Assembly: GCA_965115835.1 (NCBI GenBank)
Contig: OZ220471.1
Location: 2,356,001 to 2,420,000, forward strand
Direction of reading: 5' to 3'
Source of the DNA: Foliamicus sp965115835
Lineage (GTDB): Bacteria; Pseudomonadota; Gammaproteobacteria; Steroidobacterales; Foliamicaceae
DNA length: 64,000 bases
The position numbers were made by a program, and so were the translations under genes. Below the pieces are notes generated by a model. It did not search any database. It saw nothing but the letters and a program-made list of their open reading frames with translations, and had not been told where the DNA came from. Positions 17,393 through 26,062 of the stretch are shown here, piece by piece (positions within the stretch are counted from its first letter, which is position 1; each line of letters begins with the position of its first letter).

Positions 17393-18616
17393 ATGAAAGA
17401 GTCCGTCTTGATCGTTGGCGGCGGCCAGGCAGCGGCGCAGTTGATCGTGTCGCTGCGCGCCGGGGGCCATGAGGGACGCATTCGGCTGGTCGGCGAAGAA
17501 CACCAGCACCCTTACCAGCGCCCGCCGCTGTCCAAGCAGTACCTGGCGGGAAAAATCGAACGACAGCGGCTGCTGCTGCGAAGAGCGGAGTATTACGAAT
17601 CCCGAAGCGTCGAGTTGCTGCTCGGTCAGCGCGTGGCGTCCATTGACCGGCAGCGCAAGCAGGCGGCGCTCGACAGCGGCGAGGAACTGCGTTACGACCG
17701 TCTGGTGCTGGCCACCGGCAGCCGCTTGCGGCGTCTGTCAATCCCCGGCGCGGACCTGCCCGGCATTCATTACCTGCAATCGCTGCCGGACGCCGACCGC
17801 CTGCGCGATGCGTTGGCTCCGGATCGCCGGATCGTGATTGTGGGCGGCGGCTATATCGGCCTGGAGGTGGCGGCCGCCGCCGCCCAGGCTGGTGCGAAGG
17901 TTACCGTGCTGGAAGCCCAGTCCCGCGTGATGAACCGTGTGGTAAGCGCCGAGGTGGCGGATTGGCTGACCGAACTGCACCGCAAATCCGGGGTGCGCGT
18001 GCATACCCGCACACAGGCCCTCGGTTTTGTCGGAAGTACCTGCGTCGAAGGCGTGGAGACCCGCCGCGGATGCATCGCCGCCGACGCCGTGGTAGTGGGC
18101 ATCGGGGTGCAGCCCGCCTCGGCGCTGGCCCGGGAGTGCGGCCTGCCGGAAGACGACGGGATATGCGCCGACAAGCACTGTCGCACCGAGGATGAGTCCA
18201 TTCTCGCTGCCGGCGACTGCGCGCGCGCCGTAAACACGCTCCTTGGAAAGGCTGTGCGCCTGGAATCGGTGCAAAACGCCGTGGACCAGGGTCAGGTGGC
18301 GGCCTCCGTGATCCTGGGCCGCCCGAAGGCGTACTCGAGCACGCCTTGGTTCTGGTCGGATCAGTACCAGGCAAAGCTGCAAATCGCGGGGCTGGCGGAT
18401 CCGGGCGACGCAACCGTGCTGCGGGGCCATCCCGGCTCCGGCGCCTTTGCAGCCTTTCGCCTGCGCGAAGGCCGGCTGAGCGCGGTCGAGGCGGTTTCCA
18501 GTCCCGGGGATTTCCTGATCGCCAAGAAGCTGATCGCCTCGCAGGTCGAGCCGGACCCCGCCCTTCTCGCCGATAAAACCTTCAAGCTGAAGGACCTGCT
18601 GCCCCGCCGCCAGTGA
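17393..18616 (+). CDS. FAD/NAD(P)-binding ferredoxin reductase-like oxidoreductase
   Basis: This 407-residue flavoprotein has the layout of rhodocoxin/putidaredoxin reductases: the FAD motif LIVGGGQAAAQ at the start, YQRPPLSKQYL, a second dinucleotide motif IVIVGGGYIGLEVAAA for NAD(P)H around residue 145, ILAAGDCAR for FAD ribityl binding, and a C-terminal reductase domain with WFWSDQYQAKLQIAG. Such enzymes pass electrons from NADH to a ferredoxin serving a P450 or ring-hydroxylating oxygenase. No ferredoxin or oxygenase is adjacent. I chose the ATG at 17393 over the GTG at 17381; both are in frame. Confidence 0.9.
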   Translation: MKESVLIVGGGQAAAQLIVSLRAGGHEGRIRLVGEEHQHPYQRPPLSKQYLAGKIERQRLLLRRAEYYESRSVELLLGQRVASIDRQRKQAALDSGEELRYDRLVLATGSRLRRLSIPGADLPGIHYLQSLPDADRLRDALAPDRRIVIVGGGYIGLEVAAAAAQAGAKVTVLEAQSRVMNRVVSAEVADWLTELHRKSGVRVHTRTQALGFVGSTCVEGVETRRGCIAADAVVVGIGVQPASALARECGLPEDDGICADKHCRTEDESILAAGDCARAVNTLLGKAVRLESVQNAVDQGQVAASVILGRPKAYSSTPWFWSDQYQAKLQIAGLADPGDATVLRGHPGSGAFAAFRLREGRLSAVEAVSSPGDFLIAKKLIASQVEPDPALLADKTFKLKDLLPRRQ

Positions 18617-18672
18617 CATATGCGCTATGATCCCGGCCATCCGCAACAATATGGGGGGTTTGGGAGGTGGAC

Positions 18673-19497
18673 GTGTTCGAACAGGCCGGTAGCGATTTCG
18701 AGCGCGCCTGTAGCGAGGCTGAAAGGATCGCAGAGGCTGCGCGGAAGTCCGCCAGCAGAGTGGTTTCGCAGGCCCGCGCGCTGGAGAAAGCGGCCCGCAC
18801 CGGCGCCGTTGCCGGCAAGACCGGCGTCAAGGCGTGTCAGGAGAAGTTGAACGAAGCGCTGGCGGCGCTCCGCCAGCGGGTCGCGGAGGCCAATTCCTGC
18901 TGGCCGTTCTCCGAAGAGCAGGAGCAGGAGTGGTTCGCCACTCATTACGCCGCCGCGCTCCAGGCCGCCGCCGCCGCCAAGGGGCTGAAGGTTCACGAAC
19001 GAGACGGGCTGTTGATCTCGTACCCGTCGATCGTGCGAATACTCCCGGCCGAACGTGCGGTGAGGGTGGACAGAAAGAAGGTATCCACCGCAAGACCCTC
19101 CTACCTTGTCGACCTGCTGCTGGCGAACCAGAAGAAAACCAGCGGCTTCTCGTCGCAACGGTTCCTCGAATCCCTGTATGCCGTCTACACCGACATTGCA
19201 GGGGGCGCCGCTGCGGATCTCATGCCGGCCAGCGGGCGCGTTGTGCCTCTGGCCAGAATCTACAAGCTGATGACGTCCCTGCCCGGCAGCGCCCGCGATT
19301 ACGGCCGCAGCGACTTTGCCCGCGACCTGTACATGCTCGAATCGAACGGCCCGCGCCACACCCGGAGCGGCGCAACGGTGTCGTTTCCTTCTTCTACTGG
19401 CGCCCGCAGGCGCTTGCGCGATCTTTTTTCCTTCGTCGGGCCGGACGGCAACAGCGCGGAGTATTACGGAATCCGATTCGGCAAGGACGGCGGATGA
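18673..19497 (+). CDS. Unrecognised coiled-coil protein, first gene of a defence-like operon
   Basis: I do not recognise a family for this 274-residue protein. The first ~75 residues are alanine- and charge-rich with heptad-like spacing (ERACSEAERIAEAARKSA), predicting a coiled coil. The middle is mixed alpha/beta (GLLISYPSIVRILPAERAVR), and the C-terminus is basic (ARRRLRDLF). No signal peptide or catalytic motif is seen. The GTG at 18673 follows GGGAGG by five bases; the in-frame GTG at 18667 sits inside that ribosome site. The stop overlaps the next gene's ATG, so it belongs to the four-gene unit. By position it fills the place of an accessory or specificity subunit, such as the TerB protein of Shango, but no TerB motif is evident. 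Confidence 0.75.
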   Translation: MFEQAGSDFERACSEAERIAEAARKSASRVVSQARALEKAARTGAVAGKTGVKACQEKLNEALAALRQRVAEANSCWPFSEEQEQEWFATHYAAALQAAAAAKGLKVHERDGLLISYPSIVRILPAERAVRVDRKKVSTARPSYLVDLLLANQKKTSGFSSQRFLESLYAVYTDIAGGAAADLMPASGRVVPLARIYKLMTSLPGSARDYGRSDFARDLYMLESNGPRHTRSGATVSFPSSTGARRRLRDLFSFVGPDGNSAEYYGIRFGKDGG

Positions 19498-20465
19498 GCA
19501 ACACCATTGCGGTAGCCGATTGGCTGGACCATATGGACCGCGAGTACCTGTCCACGTTCATAAAGGACGGCGGCGCTGCGGTGAAGTTCGCGGTGGCCGC
19601 CGGGGAGGAGCGTCAGGCGCTTGCAGAGGGGCTGCGGGCGCGTTGCGAACAACGGCAGTTTCTCTTCGTGGCGCTGGACGCGGTCACAAGCCGTGTGCAC
19701 ATGCCCCAGGATGTCTTTTTCGGGCTGGCGGCGAAGATCGACTGGCGGCGGCTGGCGGGTCGGGTAGTCTTGCGGCTGCTCGCGGAGGAAGCCTATCGCG
19801 TCGAGGGCATCGAGGCGGACGGTGCGGTCAACGTCATCGATGCGGTCGCGCAAGCCAATGGCATCGCATCGGAGTCCGTTCTGCTCGCATTGCGCCCGGC
19901 GCTGGAGCGCAAGGTTACCCACAACACGCACATGGCCAGCAGGGCCTTCCGGGTGGCCATGACGCATCTCTGCCATTTCGAGCGGGAAGGCGCAGACTTG
20001 GCGGATCCGGAGGAATACGCCGGCCAGCCGCTGCTCGACTGGCTCACGGGCGTCAACCCGCGAATCAGCAACGTCCGTTCGTTCGGGATTCACACGCCGG
20101 TCAATCGCACAACGGCGCGGTATTTCATCGAATCGGCCCTGTACTGGGTGCGACGGGCGGGATATTCGGGCACGGTGCTTCTGCTGGACAATACCCGCGT
20201 GACCCTGGCGCGCAATCCCCGGGACGGGAAGCGTTTCTACACGCGGCCCATGACCATGGATCACTACGAGTTGCTGCGGGAACTGATCGACGATGCGGAC
20301 CGGTTGCCGGGATCGCTGCTGGTTACGCTGACCAACCACGCTTTCGTCGACGAACAGGCGCCGAGAGGTTGGGCCATCTATCAGGCGCTCCGCACCCGGG
20401 TGATGGACGATGTGCGGGACCGGAACATCGCCAACCCGGTGGCGGCTCTGGTGCGGCTTTCATAG
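19494..20465 (+). CDS. BrxD/DUF2791-like protein with a lost P-loop (predicted pseudo-ATPase)
   Basis: The 323-residue protein starts at ATG 19494, overlapping the previous stop (ATGA). The start YLSTFIKDGGAAVKFAVAAG has the form of the segment that leads into Walker A in BREX-type ATPases, but the loop itself (AAGEERQALAE, residues 35-45) lacks GxxGxGK[ST]. The Walker B-like strand is GTVLLLDN (226-233), with Asn where the catalytic Glu would be. The AGYxGxVxLLD block is shared with the next gene (AGYRGWVVLLDE), so the two look like paralogues, one active and one not. It probably forms a complex with the intact ATPase. No enzymatic activity can be assigned. Confidence 0.75.
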   Translation: MSNTIAVADWLDHMDREYLSTFIKDGGAAVKFAVAAGEERQALAEGLRARCEQRQFLFVALDAVTSRVHMPQDVFFGLAAKIDWRRLAGRVVLRLLAEEAYRVEGIEADGAVNVIDAVAQANGIASESVLLALRPALERKVTHNTHMASRAFRVAMTHLCHFEREGADLADPEEYAGQPLLDWLTGVNPRISNVRSFGIHTPVNRTTARYFIESALYWVRRAGYSGTVLLLDNTRVTLARNPRDGKRFYTRPMTMDHYELLRELIDDADRLPGSLLVTLTNHAFVDEQAPRGWAIYQALRTRVMDDVRDRNIANPVAALVRLS

Positions 20466-20477
20466 CAGGCGCATCGC

Positions 20478-21752
20478 ATGGCGTATGACGCAAACGGAAA
20501 GCTGGCGGCGCGGCGGGCCGTGGAGGCCTTGCGCAACGGCGTGCCAGCCAGGGATGCAGTGCGGGAACTGGGGTGCAAGCAACCGCAGGCCGAACAGCGG
20601 TTTGCCCGCATGCTGCGCGAGGCGACAGGAACCGGCAACCGGTCGGATAGCCATCCCGGAATGCTGGTTGCGGGGGATTTCGGCTCGGGAAAGTCGCATT
20701 TGCTGGCGCACTTCGAGCATCTCGCGCTCGCCGAGAACTTCGTTTGCAGCCGGGTTGCAATCAGCAAGGAAACCCCACTCTACGACTTGGGGAAAGTGTT
20801 TGCCTCGGCCATGGAAAGCGGGCGAACGCCCGAACGGCGCGGGCGGTTCATCGAGGAAATCGTGCGTTCCCTGCGACCCGGTTCGGAAGAGTACGCGAAC
20901 TTCGCCCTGTGGGCCGATACTGCCGCCTCGGAGGGCGATCTGAGCCCGATGTTCCCTGCCAGCCGGATCGTGCACGAACGTTCGGGAGACACGGAACGGC
21001 AAGGCGAGATCGAATCCTTCTGGGCGGGCGACCGCATCCTGATTTCCAGGATTAGCCAGGGGCTGAAACAAATCGGTGAGGCGAAAAACTACAGGTTCCG
21101 TGCGCCGAAAGCCGCCGACCTGCCGCCGCAGCGGTTGCGGTTTGCCGTCGAATTGATCAAGAGCGCCGGCTACAGGGGCTGGGTCGTGCTGCTGGATGAA
21201 ATCGAACTGATCAACTCCTATTCGATATTGCAGCGCGGTCGGTCGTACGCGGAGATAGCCCGCTGGATGGGACGCGCGCAAGGAGAGAGTTATCCCGGCC
21301 TGATCGTGGTCGGCGCCGTTACCGAGGATTTTGCGTCCGCGATCATCAGCCCCGACGGACAGAGAAAAGACGGCGACAACGTTCCGCCGAAACTGCGGCA
21401 GAGCGCCAGATACAACGCGCTCGCGACTCGCGCCGAGACCGGCATGGAGCTCCTGGAGCGGAACTGTCTGGTGCTGGAGCCGCCCGGCGACGAAGACGTG
21501 AAGGCAACGGTGGAAACCCTGCGCAGCTTGTACAGCAAGGCTTACGGGTGGGAGCCTCCGGCCCTCGAAACCACGGCAAGGGGAGCGTCGTTCCAGGGAC
21601 GAATGCGCTACAAGGTGCGCAAGGCGATCAACGAATGGGATCTGCGACGGCTAGATCCGGACTACCAGCCCGACACCGAGATCGAAGACTTTGCCGCTTC
21701 GTATGAAGAGAACACAGACCTGGAACGCGACGCCGGAGACGGCCCCGGGTAA
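20478..21752 (+). CDS. BREX-type ATP-binding protein (BrxD/DUF2791-like ATPase)
   Basis: The 424-residue protein begins with an ARRAVEALRNGVPARDAVREL segment typical of BrxD-type ATPases as I know them. It then has Walker A GDFGSGKS at residues 66-73, the conserved SKETPLYD stretch around 97-103, and Walker B WVVLLDEIEL at 235-244 with the catalytic Asp-Glu. In BREX type 2 and Shango, ATPases of this group work beside a helicase in antiphage defence. It starts 12 bases after the preceding stop and overlaps the helicase gene by about 50 bases. No methyltransferase or PglZ phosphatase gene lies nearby. Family assignment is from motifs, not a search. Confidence 0.85.
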   Translation: MAYDANGKLAARRAVEALRNGVPARDAVRELGCKQPQAEQRFARMLREATGTGNRSDSHPGMLVAGDFGSGKSHLLAHFEHLALAENFVCSRVAISKETPLYDLGKVFASAMESGRTPERRGRFIEEIVRSLRPGSEEYANFALWADTAASEGDLSPMFPASRIVHERSGDTERQGEIESFWAGDRILISRISQGLKQIGEAKNYRFRAPKAADLPPQRLRFAVELIKSAGYRGWVVLLDEIELINSYSILQRGRSYAEIARWMGRAQGESYPGLIVVGAVTEDFASAIISPDGQRKDGDNVPPKLRQSARYNALATRAETGMELLERNCLVLEPPGDEDVKATVETLRSLYSKAYGWEPPALETTARGASFQGRMRYKVRKAINEWDLRRLDPDYQPDTEIEDFAASYEENTDLERDAGDGPG

Positions 21753-23868
21753 GGTTCCCGCCGCAGGAACCCGGGCGGAGTTTCCGCCTGCCCCTTCCCC
21801 GGAAAGCGCGAGCGACGGCGAAGAAGCCGCAGCGATCGGGTGGCTGCGGTTTGTGAGAACATGGGACGGGCAGGGCATTCACGCCGGACTGCTGGAGACT
21901 TCGGTGCACAGCGAGCCTCTGGGTTTCCGATTCGTCCGTGGAAACCTGCAGGGCTCCGGAGACGAATGCGAAGTGCCGTTGCTGGCCGAAGCCTTGTTGC
22001 GATCGTGTGCGTCGCCGCCCGCATTGCTGCTCGGTCTCGCAGAGGAGATCACTTCCCGGCAGCTCCGGGCCTTCAGCACCGAAGCGCCCGTGGGCTGCGT
22101 GGTTCGGACATCCGGGGGGCGTCGCGCAGGAGAATCATGGGCCGGCGCTGCTCAGCGGGTGCTCTGGGCGCACGGGCCACCCCGGCCGCAATCGGCTGCG
22201 CGCGGGATTTTCGACCGGATCATGCAATGGACAGACCCGTTCGAGCCGGCGGAGCGGGTGGCCCGCGCCCTGGCCGTAGCGTTCGCCGACTCCCGGGTGC
22301 GGTCGTTGATGGAGATACGCGGGCTCAAGACCGTGATTTCACTGCTTCCCCGCGCCAGCAAGACCGCACCGCAGATGAGCGATGACGACGTATCCCTCAA
22401 TCTTGATGCTGCGCCTGAGGGCGAGGAGCAGGACCCGCCGGAAATCGACCTCGACGCGCGGCTGTGGGCGCTGCTGGCGGCGCCCCGAACCCGAAGACTC
22501 TCCGACCCACCGGACCCGCGTCTGGAATGGCCCGCCGAACTCATGCCGTTCCAGCGCGAAGGCGTCCAGGCCCTGATCAAGATGGGCCGGTTGCTGCTGT
22601 CGGACGACATGGGCCTGGGCAAGACGGTGCAGACCGTCGCCGCCCTGCGGATACTCAAGGCGCAGGGAGAGCTCGATTCCGCCCTTGTGGTGGCCCCGGC
22701 CAGCGTGCTCGATCAATGGCGACGGGAGCTGGCGCGATGGGCGCCGGAGCTCGGCGCGATCATCGTTCGCGGGCGCGCGGACGACCGAAGCTGGCAGTGG
22801 CAGGCCGGCAAGGACATTACCTTGGCCAGCTACGATGTCCTGCGCCAGGATGCGGAGTACCTGGCGGGCCTCCGCGCCGCCGGAAACGCCTGGGATGTGG
22901 TGGTGCTCGACGAGGCCCAGAAAATCAAGAACCGCAACGAAACCAGCGAGGCGGCCAAGAACCTTCCGAGGCTGCGGTCCTGGGCGTTGACCGGCACGCC
23001 CATCGAGAACGACGAGAGCGAACTGGCTTCGATCATGGAGTTCGTCGATCACGACCAGGAAGAGCCGCGCAAACGCTACAGTCCGGGCGCGGCGCTGCGA
23101 CACCGGCATCGCGCCTTGCAGCTCCGGCGCAAGAAGAACGAGGTGCTGCAGGATCTCCCGCCCAAGCTGGAGACCCGGCTGACGGTTCCCCTGCACCGCG
23201 ATCAGCGGGAAAGCTACGACCGGGCCGAACACGAGGGAATCGTGTATTTGAGGTCTCTGGGCGCCGAAGTGGATATACGGCATGTGCTGGAACTGATCAC
23301 CCGTCTGAAGCAAATCTGCAACGCCGATCCCAAAACGGGAGCCTCCAGCAAGCTGGACGACATCGGCGGCCGCTTGCAGACCCTGGCGGACCAAGGCCAC
23401 AAGGCGCTGATCTTTTCCCAGTACACGAAAGGCGCCTCGGGCGTCGCGGCCGCCGCCAACCACCTGCGGGCATTCAACCCGCTGGTCCTGACCGGCGAGA
23501 CCCCGGTGGACCGGCGCACGGAGCTCATCGACCGGTTCAGGACCGGCGATGCCCACAAGGCGCTGATCGTTTCATTGCGCGCGGGCGGCCTGGGCCTGAA
23601 CCTGCAGGAAGCCTCCTACGTGTTCCATCTCGACCGGTGGTGGAACCCGGCCGTGGAGCGACAGGCCGAAGACCGGAGCCATCGGCTGGGCCAGACGGTC
23701 AAGGTGAACGTGATCAAGTACACCTGCGAGGATACGATCGAAGAGCGCATCGACCGGATCCTGCGACGAAAACAGGAGTTGTTCGATCAACTGATCGACG
23801 ATGTGTCGATGGAACTCTCCTCACGCATGAGCCGCAAGGAGCTCCTGAACCTGTTCGGCCTGGGGTAG
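21703..23868 (+). CDS. SNF2-family DEAD/DEAH-like helicase
   Basis: The 721-residue protein has an N-terminal ~280-residue region of unknown fold followed by an SNF2 two-lobe motor. Motif I is SDDMGLGKTVQT near residue 300, motif II DEAQKIKN near 402, motif III ALTGTPIEN near 430, and motif VI QAEDRSHRLGQ near 656. The C-terminus ends in a DTIEERIDRILRRK helix. SNF2 proteins move along duplex DNA rather than separating long strands. The frame is open from a TTG at 21691; the ATG at 21703 is the better start. It overlaps the ATPase gene by 50 bases, indicating one operon. By position it is the effector or translocase of the presumed defence complex. Confidence 0.92.
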   Translation: MKRTQTWNATPETAPGKVPAAGTRAEFPPAPSPESASDGEEAAAIGWLRFVRTWDGQGIHAGLLETSVHSEPLGFRFVRGNLQGSGDECEVPLLAEALLRSCASPPALLLGLAEEITSRQLRAFSTEAPVGCVVRTSGGRRAGESWAGAAQRVLWAHGPPRPQSAARGIFDRIMQWTDPFEPAERVARALAVAFADSRVRSLMEIRGLKTVISLLPRASKTAPQMSDDDVSLNLDAAPEGEEQDPPEIDLDARLWALLAAPRTRRLSDPPDPRLEWPAELMPFQREGVQALIKMGRLLLSDDMGLGKTVQTVAALRILKAQGELDSALVVAPASVLDQWRRELARWAPELGAIIVRGRADDRSWQWQAGKDITLASYDVLRQDAEYLAGLRAAGNAWDVVVLDEAQKIKNRNETSEAAKNLPRLRSWALTGTPIENDESELASIMEFVDHDQEEPRKRYSPGAALRHRHRALQLRRKKNEVLQDLPPKLETRLTVPLHRDQRESYDRAEHEGIVYLRSLGAEVDIRHVLELITRLKQICNADPKTGASSKLDDIGGRLQTLADQGHKALIFSQYTKGASGVAAAANHLRAFNPLVLTGETPVDRRTELIDRFRTGDAHKALIVSLRAGGLGLNLQEASYVFHLDRWWNPAVERQAEDRSHRLGQTVKVNVIKYTCEDTIEERIDRILRRKQELFDQLIDDVSMELSSRMSRKELLNLFGLG

Positions 23869-23991
23869 CGCGGATATTCTCTCTGGATCGGGCCGAGGCC
23901 TTGCAAGCTCTTGCTTGAGTCTCATCCTTGTTTCACCGGCATCTGCAACTCTTGAATTACTACTGTTTCCGCGGGGCTTCGCAGGTGTCGA

Positions 23992-24621
23992 TCAGTGCTC
24001 TGTGGTATCGCGGGATAGATCGCAGTGGATCTCGACCAACGAGTGTTCGCGAGGGTTGCTCAGCGCTCGCCTGGCGAATACCGGCACGTTGGTCCCACCT
24101 GGCTTGCGTACCGATGGGGTCAGCAGGCCGTCCAGGTTCTCGCGAACGGCCTCAGCCCCCAAACGAATGCAGAACGTGTAGTCGTTCTCGTGCGTCAAGT
24201 CGGGCCACCTTGTTTGCATGGGGCGCAGATCCTTCGTATCGCCCCGGAAATCGCAAGTGAATCGCGAATACCATGCAATTCGGTCGCCGCTCGGTTTGCC
24301 GGCGAAATTTTTGCGGAACCAATGGCGAGCTTCTGCTTCTGCCGTCTCCGGCTCAAGGGAAAAGTAGCCAACAGGGAAGGAGCCGTCGGAAAAACGCGAC
24401 TCGGGGTAACCGGATTTGAAGAGCCGCCGCTTCGGCTCGAATGGCGCGCCAACAAGTTTTTCGAGGGAATCGGACATCCCGCGCGAATTCAGGAATTCCT
24501 TCATCTCGTCGACCTGCCCCGGACTCATTTCCTGTTCGCTCATAAACTCTTCGTCTGTTCGATGGCTTGCAAATCGAACCAGGATCGCCTCGCTGTATCG
24601 GCTGGCAATCTCCCCCAGCAC
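23992..24621 (-). CDS. RES-domain toxin (predicted NAD+-degrading)
   Basis: The C-terminal ~150 residues match the RES fold: RLFKSGYPESRFSDGSFPVG near its start, then GLLTPSVRKPGGTNVPVF near the end, the block that closes the active site in RES toxins. RES toxins of the RES-Xre class deplete NAD+ and arrest growth until the antitoxin neutralises them. The gene follows the antitoxin gene directly. The start is uncertain: TTG 24627 overlaps the antitoxin stop, GTG 24621 is used here (209 residues), and ATG 24540 would give 182. The ~60 residues before the RES domain are unusual. Transcription converges on the SNF2 gene, with 123 bases between the ends. Confidence 0.75.
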   Translation of the reverse strand: MLGEIASRYSEAILVRFASHRTDEEFMSEQEMSPGQVDEMKEFLNSRGMSDSLEKLVGAPFEPKRRLFKSGYPESRFSDGSFPVGYFSLEPETAEAEARHWFRKNFAGKPSGDRIAWYSRFTCDFRGDTKDLRPMQTRWPDLTHENDYTFCIRLGAEAVRENLDGLLTPSVRKPGGTNVPVFARRALSNPREHSLVEIHCDLSRDTTEH

Positions 24622-24623
24622 AC

Positions 24624-25301
24624 TCAACGCCCCGCCGCCGCTTCGACGTACTCCTTCACAAGCAGCAGATTTTCCATCGACCCGTCCAGCATCAGTTCCA
24701 AGGGCGAGCGCTCGTCCAGCATTGCGTGCGGCTCCCGAAGCCACTGATTCTCGACGGTTTCGTCCCGAAACAGCGCCGACAGTATCTTGCGAATCCGGTA
24801 CAGATGCGCAATCCGGTCCTTGGCGTCCCGTCCCTTGAGAGGAACCCGCCCGGCCAGCAAGACCCTCACGAACGGCCAATCATCCGGGTCCATTCCGAGC
24901 AGCGCGGTCGCGCCCGTCGAGTCCAGCTTCCACGTGTCGAGAAGCTTCTTGAAAAATTGAACCGGCCCCGTCAGGTGCGCCCGCTGTTGCAAAACACCTG
25001 TGGCAAACCTTGGACCGATGATGTCGGCATGCCTCTGTTGAGGGAAGGCATCAGAATGAAGCCATCCTCCCGCGCTCTTGTGCGTTACCCACGCCTTCTT
25101 CCGCGATAGCTCCTGGAGATACAAGGCGGCTCGAGCGTGTCCGATACCACCTGCTTTCATAGTCAGCCGTTCACCCCGTAGCTGCCCCTCAATTACATCG
25201 TTCGCCTGCGAGATCTGCTTGGCCCCCAGCCCGAAGCCACCAAGCAGCCCGGAAGACGATTCCCAACTCGTCCGCGCACCCTGAACAGCGCCGAAGTTCA
25301 T
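24624..25301 (-). CDS. Xre/MbcA/ParS-family antitoxin
   Basis: The 225-residue protein carries a C-terminal toxin-binding (DUF2384-type) domain: HLYRIRKILSALF, ENQWLREPHAMLDERSPLELM and LVKEYVEAAA form the conserved W-L-x-P and SPLEL pattern of antitoxins paired with RES toxins. The preceding ~120 residues include a helical region with ALLGMDPDDWPFV that likely holds the DNA-binding part. The ATG start overlaps the stop of the upstream gene (ATGA), and its end overlaps or abuts the toxin. It is longer than most MbcA/Xre partners (about 110-160 residues), so the N-terminal part may have an extra role. Confidence 0.75.
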   Translation of the reverse strand: MNFGAVQGARTSWESSSGLLGGFGLGAKQISQANDVIEGQLRGERLTMKAGGIGHARAALYLQELSRKKAWVTHKSAGGWLHSDAFPQQRHADIIGPRFATGVLQQRAHLTGPVQFFKKLLDTWKLDSTGATALLGMDPDDWPFVRVLLAGRVPLKGRDAKDRIAHLYRIRKILSALFRDETVENQWLREPHAMLDERSPLELMLDGSMENLLLVKEYVEAAAGR

Positions 25302-26020
25302 GACGTCACCATGTTGGTGGGAATGGGCGCCATCTCTATATCCAACCCCTGGAGCAATGTTTCGAGAAGTCGCCGCAGGCGGTCGAGGTACTCCTCATGC
25401 GAATGTGCCTCGGGAGGGTCCGGGTACGCCACCCGGCATGAAGCAAAAATTGATGAATTCTCTGTCGCACTGTCGTATGCGTGCAAGACTGCCTGCCAAC
25501 CTTCATCTTCGTTGCGGACTGCAAGGTTGATGCACGGGTACAGCGCGGCGTTTCCCAAGCCGGTCAAATCCATGTCGATACCCGGTTTCACTATCCGTCG
25601 CAGGAAATCGCGCGCATCGACGCTCCCATCGCCGAGCCGGAGCGCTTGCGTGAGCTGGACCGTAACCATCGCAATCACGGTTTCCGGGAGCGCTCTTTTC
25701 AGCCCCTGCTCCGCCAGCGCCAAGCACTCGTTGCATATGGCAAGGTTTTGTTCGCTGCCCAAGCCGTTGAAACGTATCGACAGCTTCTCCGGCGTCACTT
25801 CGATCGTTCCATTCCCTCCAAACATCGTCACGCGTACGCGCACCTCCGAAAGTGCGCTCCCGCCGAGTGCGTGCATGTCTGCCGTTCGAAGAGGAAATCG
25901 AGGATGGATAAGCTGGTGCAATGCCTTCAAAAGCTCCGTGTTGCGCCCCGGCAGATCGAACAGAGGGCTGGAGAACTCCGCCTCGTACGTCAACTCCATC
26001 CATTCGAGGCTACCCTTCAC
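25298..26020 (-). CDS. Unknown protein, first gene of the RES-Xre toxin operon
   Basis: I do not recognise this 240-residue protein with confidence. It has alternating beta-strand-like segments (VRVRVTMFGGNGTIEVTPEKLSI in part) and a long C-terminal helix (LDRLRRLLETLLQGL). The overall length and pattern recall the sporadic TIGR04255 group found near mobile genes, but I cannot prove this. The GTG at 26020 follows GGGAG at eight bases; an internal ATG at 25999 is possible. Its stop overlaps the antitoxin start, so it is translated with the toxin-antitoxin pair. It could be a third, regulatory or target-sensing component. Confidence 0.6.
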   Translation of the reverse strand: MKGSLEWMELTYEAEFSSPLFDLPGRNTELLKALHQLIHPRFPLRTADMHALGGSALSEVRVRVTMFGGNGTIEVTPEKLSIRFNGLGSEQNLAICNECLALAEQGLKRALPETVIAMVTVQLTQALRLGDGSVDARDFLRRIVKPGIDMDLTGLGNAALYPCINLAVRNEDEGWQAVLHAYDSATENSSIFASCRVAYPDPPEAHSHEEYLDRLRRLLETLLQGLDIEMAPIPTNMVTS

Positions 26021-26062
26021 CGGAGCGTCTCCCGGGACAAGCCGATACTCGGCCCGTCACCG

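Noticed and set aside
18673..23868. Complete BREX or DISARM system
   Set aside because: No methyltransferase, PglZ phosphatase, PglW kinase or PLD nuclease gene is present in or near the operon.
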